The translations under genes and the position numbers were made by a program. The notes beneath the pieces were generated by a model that searched no databases, was not told the origin of the DNA, and saw only the letters and a program-made list of their open reading frames with translations. This document shows, piece by piece, positions 21,219 to 29,165 of a stretch of DNA of 64,000 bases. The stretch spans positions 2,897,501 to 2,961,500 of the forward strand of contig NZ_OW485601.1 of assembly GCF_937425535.1 (NCBI RefSeq), read 5' to 3'. How positions within the stretch are numbered: the stretch's first letter is position 1; each line of letters opens with the position of its first letter. This DNA is from Rhodovastum atsumiense (GTDB lineage: Bacteria; Pseudomonadota; Alphaproteobacteria; Acetobacterales; Acetobacteraceae).

Positions 21219-21250
21219 GGTGGTCAAAGACACGTAGGTGGTCAAAGACA
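21219..21250. repeat. 18-bp-period direct repeat between cheB and the HEAT gene
   Basis: GGTGGTCAAAGACA occurs at 21219-21232 and again at 21237-21250, with a period of 18 bp, in the 93-bp gap after the cheB stop. It could be a local duplication or a regulator half-site pair for an internal promoter of the downstream part of the operon. Confidence 0.7.
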
Positions 21251-21292
21251 AGGGCAGGTCTGTGCCCTGGCACTGGTTGGTTGGCGGGCCCA

Positions 21293-22360
21293 TCACATCC
21301 TCATCCACTGTGCCAGGTGCGCGGCGATGCGGTCGCAGGCCAGCACCTCGGTGGCGCCACCGCGCCGGATCAGCTCGGCCGGCATGCCGAAGACCGCCGC
21401 GGTCTGCTCCGATTCGGCGATGGTGCGCCCGCCGCGACGGTGCAGCGCCGTCATCGCCTCGGCGCCGTCATTGCCCATGCCGGTCAGCAGCACACCGATC
21501 AGGCGGGCCGGCGGCAGATGCTCCATGGCCGAGGCCACCATCCGGTCGGCACTGGGATGCCATGGGCTCTGGTCGGGCGGCACGGCATTGGCCACGATCC
21601 GCCCCAGCCGGCGCTCGATCACCACGTCGGATTCGCCGCGGCCGATGAAGATGGCGCCACCGCGCAGCGGGGTGGGCGCGGCCACTTCCTGTACCGGCAG
21701 CACGCACAGCCCGTCCATCCGCCGCGCCAGCGATCCGGTGAAGCTCGCCGGCATGTGCTGCGCGATCACCACGGCATAGGGGAAGCCTTCCGGCAGGTCG
21801 GGCAGGATGTCCTCGAGCGCCCGCGGGCCGCCGGTGGAAACGCCGATCAGCACCACTCCGGCCAGGTCGCGCGGCGATTGCAGGGCGGCACGGTGGCGCG
21901 CGGACACCGCGGTGCGCTCGGCACGCAGCGATTCTTCCAGGCGCATCGGCCGCAGCCTGGCACGCGCGGCGGTCCGCACCTTGGCCAGCAGTTCGGTCCG
22001 CACCCGGTCGATGCCGGAAGAGACCGTACCGTCGGGCTTGAGCACCACGTCGACCGCCCCGAGTGCCAGTGCCCGCACGGTGACTTCGGCGCCATCGGCG
22101 GTGAGGGAGGAGACCATCACCACCGGGCGCGGCGCCTCGCGCATCAGCCGGCGCAGGCAGGTCAGGCCGTCCATCTCCGGCATGTTGACGTCGAGCGTGA
22201 CCACCTGCGGGTTGAACACGCGGATCTGTTCGAGCGCCTCATGCCCGTTGCGCGCGTGCTGGACGACGACGTCGCCCGCGGATTCCAGCATCTGGCGAAG
22301 CTGGCGCCGCATCAGCGCGGAGTCGTCAACCACGAGGACGCGCAGGGGAGAGCCCGGCAT
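21293..22360 (-). CDS. cheB: Protein-glutamate methylesterase/glutaminase CheB
   Basis: 355 residues. The N-terminal receiver has Asp12/Asp13 and phospho-acceptor Asp57 (TLDVNMPEMDG). The C-terminal methylesterase has the catalytic triad Ser175 (GVSTGGP), His202 (AQHMPASFT) and Asp298 (GMGNDGAEAM). It removes methyl groups from MCPs when phosphorylated by CheA, opposing CheR. It starts 18 bp after the triple-CheW gene and is followed by the only sizeable gap within the operon (93 bp, with a direct repeat). Confidence 0.95.
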   Translation of the reverse strand: MPGSPLRVLVVDDSALMRRQLRQMLESAGDVVVQHARNGHEALEQIRVFNPQVVTLDVNMPEMDGLTCLRRLMREAPRPVVMVSSLTADGAEVTVRALALGAVDVVLKPDGTVSSGIDRVRTELLAKVRTAARARLRPMRLEESLRAERTAVSARHRAALQSPRDLAGVVLIGVSTGGPRALEDILPDLPEGFPYAVVIAQHMPASFTGSLARRMDGLCVLPVQEVAAPTPLRGGAIFIGRGESDVVIERRLGRIVANAVPPDQSPWHPSADRMVASAMEHLPPARLIGVLLTGMGNDGAEAMTALHRRGGRTIAESEQTAAVFGMPAELIRRGGATEVLACDRIAAHLAQWMRM

Positions 22361-22378
22361 GATCGTCGTTCCGCCGGC

Positions 22379-23902
22379 TCAGAGCGCTTCGACCGAGCGC
22401 TGCTCGTCCACGCTGAGCAGCCGTTCCGGCTGCAGCAGCAGGAGCATGCGCTTCTGGCGCTCGAGATTGGCGACGCGGTCGATCAGCAGGCGCTGCTGTT
22501 CGGAGAGATGCGGCGCCGGGCCGATCGTGCTGCGCGGCACCTTCAGCACCTCCACCACGCTGTCGACGATGAAGCCGGTCCTTGCGTGCCCCACCATCAG
22601 CACCATGATGCGCTGGCGATCGTTGCGGGCCATGTCCGGCAGGGCGAAGCGGCGGCGCTGGTCGACCACCGGCAACACTACCCCGCGCAGGTTGACCACG
22701 CCTTCCATGAAATCGGGCGTGCGCGGCACGCGGGTGAGCTCGTCCGGGACCCGCACGATCTCCTGCACCGCGCCGATCGGCACGCCGTATTCCTCGTTGC
22801 TGAGCCGGAAGACGACGAACTGTTCTTCCTCGTCGACCGCCTCGGTCTCTGCCTGTGCCACCCTGCCATCTCCCTCCGCCTGCACGGTCGCCGCTTCTGC
22901 GGCGATGCCCGAGAAATCCGCGCCCGCGAACATCTTCTGCGCCGAGAGGATGGTGACCAGGCGCCGCCCATCCTCGAGCCGGCAGATCGATTCAAGATCG
23001 GCCGCATGCCCGCTCCTGGACAGCAGCGGCGGCACCGCGTCCACCAGGGACAGCGAAACCCGCAGCACTTCCTTGACGGCATCCATGACGATGCCGACCG
23101 AGGCGATCTCTTCGCCCCCCCGGTTGCGTCCGACCGAGACAACGACGATGCGGTTGTGCTCGGCCAGGGCCGGCTGCGGCATGCCGAACATGCTGCGCAG
23201 CGACACCAGCGGCAGCAGGCGGTTGCGCAGCGTCATCACGCCGATCACGTGCACGTCGCTGCGCGGCACCATGCTGATGCGCGGTGGCACCTGCACGATT
23301 TCCTGCACGTCGGCGATCGGGAAGGCGTATTCCTGGCCGGCCACCTCGAAGGAGACCAGTTGCAGCTCGCGATCGGTGCGCGTGACGGCTGCCGTGGCCG
23401 TGCCTTGCGCGACTTCCGTGGCGGCGGCGCCGCCAGTCTGGCGGCGCTCGGTCTGCAGCGCACCGCGCACCCCCAGGCTTGCGGGATCGAGCAGCATGAT
23501 CATGCGCTGGTCGCGCTTGATCATGCCCTGCAGCAGGTCGGAGGAGACGGCGCTGCCGATCGCCTCGGCCGGCTCGATCTCGTCGCCCTCCGGGCTGATC
23601 ACGCTGGCCATGCGGTCCACGACGAAGCCCGAGAGGGCCCCGCGGTTGAGCACGACGACGCGGGTGGCGTCGTTGTGCTCGGCCTCGGTCATGCCGAACA
23701 GGCGGCGCAGGCTGGTGACGGGCAGGACGGCCCCGCGCAGGTTGGCGATCCCTTCCAGACTGGAAGGTGCCATCGGCACGTGGACCACCCCGGGCATGCG
23801 GATGATCTCCTGCACCTCGGCGAGGGGAACGCCGAACATTTCGCCATCGACCCAGAAGGTGACGAACTGCCGGCCGGCGGTCGTGGTCAACGCTTCGCTC
23901 AT
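22379..23902 (-). CDS. Triple CheW-domain coupling protein
   Basis: 507 residues consisting of three complete CheW domains in tandem: about 11-142 (QFVTFWVDGEMFGVPLAEVQEI), 179-322 (QLVSFEVAGQEYAFPIADVQEI) and 359-497 (QFVVFRLSNEEYGVPIGAVQEI), joined by Ala/Thr/Glu-rich linkers. Each has the beta-barrel signature ending in NLRG/TLRN-x-LLPVxxLRxxFG (PVVDQRRRFA in the third). CheW couples MCPs to CheA; normal CheW has one domain of about 150 residues. The ATG at 23902 starts MSEALTTT; the frame upstream is a shadow of other sequence. The three domains differ enough that duplication is not recent. Confidence 0.93.
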   Translation of the reverse strand: MSEALTTTAGRQFVTFWVDGEMFGVPLAEVQEIIRMPGVVHVPMAPSSLEGIANLRGAVLPVTSLRRLFGMTEAEHNDATRVVVLNRGALSGFVVDRMASVISPEGDEIEPAEAIGSAVSSDLLQGMIKRDQRMIMLLDPASLGVRGALQTERRQTGGAAATEVAQGTATAAVTRTDRELQLVSFEVAGQEYAFPIADVQEIVQVPPRISMVPRSDVHVIGVMTLRNRLLPLVSLRSMFGMPQPALAEHNRIVVVSVGRNRGGEEIASVGIVMDAVKEVLRVSLSLVDAVPPLLSRSGHAADLESICRLEDGRRLVTILSAQKMFAGADFSGIAAEAATVQAEGDGRVAQAETEAVDEEEQFVVFRLSNEEYGVPIGAVQEIVRVPDELTRVPRTPDFMEGVVNLRGVVLPVVDQRRRFALPDMARNDRQRIMVLMVGHARTGFIVDSVVEVLKVPRSTIGPAPHLSEQQRLLIDRVANLERQKRMLLLLQPERLLSVDEQRSVEAL

Positions 23903-23957
23903 GAGATGAAATCCCGTGTCGGATCGCGGCCTGGCGCCGCGCCCTGCTCGCGTTGCC

Positions 23958-25904
23958 TCACGATTCGCTGTTCTGGATCTCGTCGGCGAGCGAGGCGATC
24001 TCCTCGACGGCGGCGGCCAGTTCCTCGGCACCCTTGGCCTGCTCGCGCGTGGCCTGGGCGGCCTGGGATGCCGACTGGCTGGCCTGGGTGGCGGCGGCCG
24101 AGATCTGCTCGACCCCCTTCTTCGCTTCCGCCAGCGCGGCCAGGATCTCGGCGGAGCCCGTCGCGATCTCCCGGTTGCCATCCAGGATGATTACCATGTC
24201 GGCGGCCATGGTGGTGAGGTTGGTGGTAATCGACTTGTTGCGCTCGACCTCGGCGCTGGCAGCGGTGGCGATCTCTTCAAGGTCGCGGCGCACGCGCACG
24301 ATCTGGTCCTGTACCGACTTCACCAGATCCTTGATCCGCTCGGCATTTTCCGAGGAATCGCGGGCAAGGTTGCGGATATCGGTGGAGACCACCATGAAGC
24401 CCTTGCCGTACTCGCCGGCGCGCGCCGCCTCGATGCTGCCGTTCACCGCCAGCATGTTGGTCTGGATGGAGACAGTGGTGATGGCATCGACGATCTTGTC
24501 GATGCGCCGGGCCATCTGGTCGAGCCCGTTGATCTGCTCGCGCGAGGCGGCGCTGGCCGCGACCGATTGCTCCACGCCGGCGATCATCTCGTCGACCCTG
24601 GCGCGGTTGTCGCGCAGCGCCTCGGCCATGGCCGTTCCCTTTTCCATGGCGGCTTCGGCGCGGGTGTTGGCGATCTGGGCGCCGCGCTCGATCTGTGTGA
24701 TCGCGGCGGCGGACTGGGTGGTGGCGGCGGATTGCTGCTGGGCGCCGCGGTTGATCTGCTCGATCGCCGCCATGATCTGGGTGGCGGCGCGGTTGATTTC
24801 CTCGACGGCGGCCGACAGCTCCTCGGCCGCGGCGGCGACCTCTTCCGCGCTCTTGGCGATGCTGGTGCTGTTGCGCAGTTCCTCGGCCAGTTCGGACAAC
24901 TCGGTCGCGGCCTGCTCGCTCTGGGTCAGCGCGTTGCTCTGCTGCTCGACGGTGCGCAGCGCTTCCTGGCAGGCGGCGGACTGTTCCTCGGCGGCGGCGG
25001 CGACGGCTTCCGATCCCTTCTGCGCCTCGGTGGCGGCACGCGCGGATTCCTCGGAGGCGGAGAGGATATCGCGGGCGCCGCGCAGGATCTCCGCCATGTC
25101 GGTGCGCACGACTTCAAGCTGGGCGGTGACGACGCGGCCCTTCTCGACCTCGGCGCCGGTCGCCGCAGCGGATTTGTTGATGCCGTCGGAGATGGTGGTG
25201 ACCTCGCGCTGGATCTCGGCAACGAGGGTCTGGATGTCGCGTGCGCTCTTTTCCGAGGTCTCGGCGAGGGTGCGCACCTCGTCGGCGACCACGGCGAAGC
25301 CCTTGCCGTGCTGGCCGGCACGCGCCGCCTCGATGGCGGCGTTCAGGGCGAGCAGGTTGGTCTGGTCGGCGATGCGGGCGACCGCCTTGACGATCTCGCC
25401 GATATTGGCGGCCTGCTTTTCCAGCTCGGCGACCATGGCGACGGAGGCGATCTGCCGCTCGGCGGCGCGGCCGATGCTGGCGAGGCTCGCGGTGATCTGG
25501 CCGTTGACGCTGGCAACCAGGGTCTGCAGGGAATCGGTCTTGCTCTGCGACAGCTCGGCGTTATCGCGGGAGCGGCCGATGCTGATGCCGATGCGGCGCA
25601 CCGCCTGCATGGACTCTTCGGCGGCCCCGGACGCTTCCTCGGCGCCGGCGCTGATCTGCTCCATCGAGCGGCGCAGTTCTTCGGCCGCGGAGCTGGCCTC
25701 GCTGATGCCGCTGGAGACCTGCGTGGTGGCGGAAGCGACGCGCTCGGCGGCTTTCTGCTGACGCGCGAAGGTGCGGACAGGGCGGCGCTGGGCGGCCTTC
25801 GCGTTTGCGGTCTGGGATTTCGCAAGCGATTCGCCCGCACTCGGCGGGGCAACCGCCACATGCTTCGTGCCGTCGCGCAATTCGGAGGACTTCACCAGGG
25901 CCAT
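23958..25904 (-). CDS. Soluble MCP with two tandem signalling hairpins, first gene of chemosensory operon
   Basis: 648 residues, no membrane segment and no recognisable sensor domain: nearly the whole protein is Ala/Glu-rich coiled coil. Two separate MCP hairpin tips are present, [20 protein letters not shown] beginning at residue 181 (then [14 protein letters not shown]) and [20 protein letters not shown] beginning at 481 (then [14 protein letters not shown]), exactly 300 residues apart. Each lies in the middle of an up-and-down helical hairpin of about 300 residues, so the chain is two MCP cytoplasmic domains fused head to tail. The N-terminal ~50 residues are basic. The C-terminus ends IQNSES, without a CheR/CheB-docking pentapeptide. 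It resembles FrzCD-like cytoplasmic receptors only in lacking a membrane anchor. Confidence 0.92.
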   Translation of the reverse strand: MALVKSSELRDGTKHVAVAPPSAGESLAKSQTANAKAAQRRPVRTFARQQKAAERVASATTQVSSGISEASSAAEELRRSMEQISAGAEEASGAAEESMQAVRRIGISIGRSRDNAELSQSKTDSLQTLVASVNGQITASLASIGRAAERQIASVAMVAELEKQAANIGEIVKAVARIADQTNLLALNAAIEAARAGQHGKGFAVVADEVRTLAETSEKSARDIQTLVAEIQREVTTISDGINKSAAATGAEVEKGRVVTAQLEVVRTDMAEILRGARDILSASEESARAATEAQKGSEAVAAAAEEQSAACQEALRTVEQQSNALTQSEQAATELSELAEELRNSTSIAKSAEEVAAAAEELSAAVEEINRAATQIMAAIEQINRGAQQQSAATTQSAAAITQIERGAQIANTRAEAAMEKGTAMAEALRDNRARVDEMIAGVEQSVAASAASREQINGLDQMARRIDKIVDAITTVSIQTNMLAVNGSIEAARAGEYGKGFMVVSTDIRNLARDSSENAERIKDLVKSVQDQIVRVRRDLEEIATAASAEVERNKSITTNLTTMAADMVIILDGNREIATGSAEILAALAEAKKGVEQISAAATQASQSASQAAQATREQAKGAEELAAAVEEIASLADEIQNSES

Positions 25905-26148
25905 GGGACCTGCTTTCGCATTGAACTGACAGAAATTCGCACAACCGTAGATTGTCAGTCAACTATAAGTAATGTTGGATTTGTTGTAGTTTTTTATCGA
26001 ATTCGACTTCGATTTTATCGAAATCTGCAGAAATACCTGCGGTAATTTCGCGAGAATTTTGCATGCACGCCGGCGCATTGATGGTATGCGCCGGTATCGT
26101 CCGTGCCGCCCTTGGGCGGACGGGGCGCCACCACGAGAGGCCGGTGGT
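25905..26148 (-). promoter_or_regulatory. AT-rich promoter region of chemosensory operon with direct repeats
   Basis: The 244-bp gap ahead of the first chemosensory gene is strikingly AT-rich. TTTTATCGAA occurs at 25992-26001 and 26013-26022, 21 bp apart, so both copies face the same side of the helix; ATCGAA-TTCGAT inverted arms lie across the first copy and the spacer. A 7-bp inverted pair ACTGACA/TGTCAGT lies closer to the gene. No clean sigma-70 pair was recognised. The lysR gene beyond is transcribed in the same direction and ends here. Confidence 0.5.
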
Positions 26149-27084
26149 TCATGGCCGTCTGGTGGGCGTGGCGGGGCGGCTGTCCCGGAAGTCCGTATAG
26201 ATATCGGGGAAGCCATCGTGGATCGTGCCGGCGAGTTCCTCGTTGAACGCCTGGAGCGCCAATGCCACGCTGCTTCTGGGGGTCTTGTGCGTGATCTTGT
26301 AGAAGACGCGCTCCGGCGGAGCGGGGTCGATCTGGAAGGTCTCGAAGCGGCCCGTTGCCAGCATGGCGTGGGCAATGCCGCGGGGGACGACCGCCCATTG
26401 TTCCTTGTGCTCGATGACCGCGAACAAGATGAGCGGATTGTCCACGGTCGCCCAGGGCTTCTTGCCGGAATGGAACCAGTAGTCGTGCCAGGCCAGGTAG
26501 CTGGTGCCCCAGGGAACGAGGATGCAGTGCTCCGGGTCGAGTGAACGGACATCGACCTTTCTTGCGCCGCCCTGGCGGATGCGCACGCCGATGAGCGGCA
26601 CGGAGAAGCACGGCGACACCGCGACGCTCTGCGCCGTCTGCTCGACCAGCGAGAAGCCCACATCGATGGTGCGCTTCTCGATCTCCTCGTACATTTCCAC
26701 GGAGTGAAGCGAAATTGTGCGATAGCTCAGGCGGGGCTTGCGGTTCCAGAGGCGTCGGCACAATTCGGGAATGAAGGTCATGTTGGCGCTGGGAACGGTG
26801 CCGATGACGATGTGCTGGCGTGGCTGGGCCCAACTGACCTCATGGGCTTCGCGCAACAATTCCTGCCAGCGTTCCGCGATCGGCAGGAAGGCCTCGCCCT
26901 GGGGCGTCAACTCCACCTTCTTGAGTCCCTTGCCCCTTTCCAGAAGGTGATAGCCCAACTTTTCTTCCAGCATCTGCAGTCGCTTGCTGATGGTGGACTG
27001 GGAAAGATGTGTCACTTCGGCGGCACGGGACAGGTTCCGGTGGCGTGCCAATTGAAGAAATATCTCAATGTCCTGGGACTGCAC
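26149..27084 (-). CDS. LysR-family transcriptional regulator of the hydroxyacid cluster
   Basis: 311 residues. The N-terminal winged helix is clear (IEIFLQLARHRNLSRAAEVTHLSQSTISKRLQMLEEKLGYHLLERGKG), followed by a co-inducer domain with VIGTVPSANMTFIPELCRRL. It is divergent from a D-2-hydroxyacid dehydrogenase gene over a 258-bp AT-rich gap containing a LysR-type T-N11-A palindrome, the classic arrangement for regulating the neighbour. The inducer is probably the cluster substrate or an intermediate, unknown. Confidence 0.9.
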   Translation of the reverse strand: MQSQDIEIFLQLARHRNLSRAAEVTHLSQSTISKRLQMLEEKLGYHLLERGKGLKKVELTPQGEAFLPIAERWQELLREAHEVSWAQPRQHIVIGTVPSANMTFIPELCRRLWNRKPRLSYRTISLHSVEMYEEIEKRTIDVGFSLVEQTAQSVAVSPCFSVPLIGVRIRQGGARKVDVRSLDPEHCILVPWGTSYLAWHDYWFHSGKKPWATVDNPLILFAVIEHKEQWAVVPRGIAHAMLATGRFETFQIDPAPPERVFYKITHKTPRSSVALALQAFNEELAGTIHDGFPDIYTDFRDSRPATPTRRP

Positions 27085-27110
27085 GGCTGAGCTCCTTGTT
27101 GGTCCAAAAA

Positions 27111-27129
27111 ATATTCTATTTTGGAATAT
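27111..27129. promoter_or_regulatory. Candidate LysR binding box
   Basis: ATATTC (27111-27116) and GAATAT (27124-27129) are inverted arms around 7 bp, fitting the T-N11-A core of LysR-type sites. The box lies 27-45 bp ahead of the lysR ATG and about 215 bp ahead of the divergent dehydrogenase, in AT-rich DNA with further poorly matched inverted copies (about 27117-27142). Confidence 0.55.
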
Positions 27130-27342
27130 ATATAATTCAAAATAATCATTTTTGTAATATTAACTCGCATGGCATGGTGGCCCGCGAGATGATGCGAATT
27201 CGTGATGAAAGGCGCAATGCTGCGGGAATTAATCGATCGTGCCGGTTCCGCAGTCGCCCGGCGACCAGCGCAGTGAGCAAATTGAAATATAGAGATATCG
27301 AATAATCAACATCAAATCAAGTCGAATAGCGCATCATCGAAA

Positions 27343-28317
27343 ATGCCCCGGTGCCACAGAATCATCGCTTCGGAGAAGACATTGCAGGTCATACTGACGG
27401 AACCCATCCATCCGGTCCCCCTGGCCAGGCTGCGCGAGGCGGCGGAGGTGGTGGCCTGGGACGATCCGCGATCCGCCGACTGGTCGCACGCTGACGCGAT
27501 CATCGTGCGCGCGGCCCCGGTGACCCGCGCCCGGATCTCGTCCGCACGACGGCTCAAGGTCATCGGCAAGCACGGCATCGGGGTCAATGCCATCGATGTG
27601 CAGGCCGCCCGGGAACACGGAGTGCAGGTGGTGTACACGCCCACCGCCAACGTCAATTCCGTGGCCGAACTCATCGTGGGCTTCATGCTCGCCCTGATGC
27701 GCAAGCTGCCCGACAATATGCGCATGCTGCGCGCCGGCGCAGCCCGCATTTCCCCCACGGAACTCACCGGGACGGAACTGGGCGGAAAAACCCTCGGGCT
27801 GGTGGGGCTCGGCAGAATCTCGCAACGTGTCGCGGAGATCTGCCGCTTTGGCTTCGGCATGGAGGTGGTGGGGTATGATCCCTTCCTGCCTGCGGATCGT
27901 TTTGCCGAGCTGGGCATCGTCCATCATGCGACGCTGGACGCGCTGCTCGCGGCATCGGACGTGGTCAGCGTCAGCGTGCCTTACACGCCGCAGACCCGTC
28001 ATCTCATTGGTGAAGCCCAGCTCCGGCTCTGCCGTCCCGGGGCGCTGCTCATCAATACCGCGCGCGGTGGTGTCGTCGACGAAATCGCGCTGGCAGATGC
28101 CCTGCGTCGCGGCCTGTTGGCAGGGGCTGCCTGCGATGTCTTTGAGACGGAGCCGCCGCCCCCGCAACATCCTTTGCTTGCGCTTCCAAATTTTCTCGGC
28201 TCGCTCCACGTGGGGGCGTCCACCAACGAAGCGCTGCTGCGGGTGGGCAACACCGTGGTGAGCGACGTGCTGGCAGTGCTGCGCGGTGAAAAACCCGAAT
28301 TTCCCTACCTGTCGTGA
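27343..28317 (+). CDS. D-2-hydroxyacid dehydrogenase family protein (phosphoglycerate-dehydrogenase-like)
   Basis: 324 residues (from the ATG) of the NAD-dependent 2-hydroxyacid dehydrogenase family. Visible are VIGKHGIGVNAIDVQAA, ANVNSVAELIVGFMLALMR, the nucleotide-binding LGLVGLGRISQRVAE, catalytic Arg in NTARGGVVDE, Glu in CDVFETEPPP and His in SLHVGAST. The third glycine of GxGxxG is Ser (GLGRIS), which is unusual. Two starts compete: ATG 27343 with no ribosome-binding site, and TTG 27382 with GGAG 6 bp upstream, which gives LQVILTEPIHP and may be the real start. First gene of a cluster with an RraA-like enzyme and a permease. Confidence 0.85.
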   Translation: MPRCHRIIASEKTLQVILTEPIHPVPLARLREAAEVVAWDDPRSADWSHADAIIVRAAPVTRARISSARRLKVIGKHGIGVNAIDVQAAREHGVQVVYTPTANVNSVAELIVGFMLALMRKLPDNMRMLRAGAARISPTELTGTELGGKTLGLVGLGRISQRVAEICRFGFGMEVVGYDPFLPADRFAELGIVHHATLDALLAASDVVSVSVPYTPQTRHLIGEAQLRLCRPGALLINTARGGVVDEIALADALRRGLLAGAACDVFETEPPPPQHPLLALPNFLGSLHVGASTNEALLRVGNTVVSDVLAVLRGEKPEFPYLS

Positions 28318-28383
28318 GGCCGCCACGGGCCGGAAGCAGACCGGCCATCACAGGCAATGCCAATCCATCCGTGGAGTGAAACC

Positions 28384-29082
28384 ATGTCCCTTCCTGGAAA
28401 CCGGATCTTCACCCGGCTCAACCGTCCTGATCCCGAGCTCATCGAGGCTTTCCGCGGGCAGGCCACGCCCAATATCGCGGACAACATGTCGCGCATGTTC
28501 TGCGCCTGCAGCGCCATCAGCCCGGTGCGCCCGGACATGAAGCTCTGCGGTCCCGCCTTCACCGTCAAGGTCAATCCCGGGGACAACCTCTTCATTCACA
28601 AGGCGCTGGACCTGGCCCGGCCCGGCGACATCGTGGTGGTGGACGGCCAGGGAGACCTGACCAACGCGCTGATCGGAGAGATCATGGTGCGCTACGCCGC
28701 CCGGCGGGGCATCGGCGGACTGGTGCTCGACGGCACGGTGCGGGACTACGACGGCATCCTTGCCTTCGGCACGCTGCCTGTGTTCTCGCGCGGATATACG
28801 CCGATGGGGCCTTACAAGAACGGGTGCGGGGAAATCAACACGGTGATCGCCTGTGGCGGAGCCGTGGTGCGTCCCGGCGACATCGTGGTGGGTGACGCCG
28901 ACGGCGTGGTCTTCGTTCCCCAGAAGGACGCGAGGGAGGTGCTGGCGGCCACCCAGGCCATTTCAGCCAGGGAGAAGCAGATTTTCGTCGACATCGAGGC
29001 CGGTTGCTATGACCGCGCCTGGGTTGACGCCAAGCTTCGCCAGACGGGCGCGGAAATCATCGACGACACCTGCCAGTTCTGA
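28384..29082 (+). CDS. RraA-family protein (aldolase/oxaloacetate decarboxylase-like)
   Basis: 232 residues of the RraA/HMG-aldolase fold: TPNIADNMSRM, LCGPAFTVKVNPGDNLFIHKALDLARPGDIVVVDGQGD, GGLVLDGTVRDYDGI (the metal-binding and substrate Arg/Asp region) and VRPGDIVVGDADGVVFVPQ. Enzyme members cleave 4-hydroxy-4-methyl-2-oxoglutarate or 4-carboxy-4-hydroxy-2-oxoadipate, or decarboxylate oxaloacetate, with divalent metal. The ATG at 28384 has GTGGAG 7 bp upstream; an ATG nine codons earlier lacks one. Between a 2-hydroxyacid dehydrogenase and a carboxylate permease, an aldolase/decarboxylase role is more likely than RNase E inhibition. Confidence 0.85.
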   Translation: MSLPGNRIFTRLNRPDPELIEAFRGQATPNIADNMSRMFCACSAISPVRPDMKLCGPAFTVKVNPGDNLFIHKALDLARPGDIVVVDGQGDLTNALIGEIMVRYAARRGIGGLVLDGTVRDYDGILAFGTLPVFSRGYTPMGPYKNGCGEINTVIACGGAVVRPGDIVVGDADGVVFVPQKDAREVLAATQAISAREKQIFVDIEAGCYDRAWVDAKLRQTGAEIIDDTCQF

Positions 29083-29108
29083 ACAGGGTTTGACGGATTG
29101 TGGTCGTT

Positions 29109-29136
29109 ACCTGTCTGACCTGTCTGTGCGACAGGT
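29109..29136 (+). repeat. 9-bp tandem repeat and hairpin between rraA-like gene and permease
   Basis: ACCTGTCTG is repeated twice head to tail (29109-29117, 29118-29126). The second copy forms ACCTGTC (29118-29124) with GACAGGT (29130-29136) around TGTGC. It may be an attenuator or mRNA-stability element ahead of the permease gene. Confidence 0.55.
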
Positions 29137-29165
29137 GACGGCCGCCCGGCCCAGGATGCACCATC

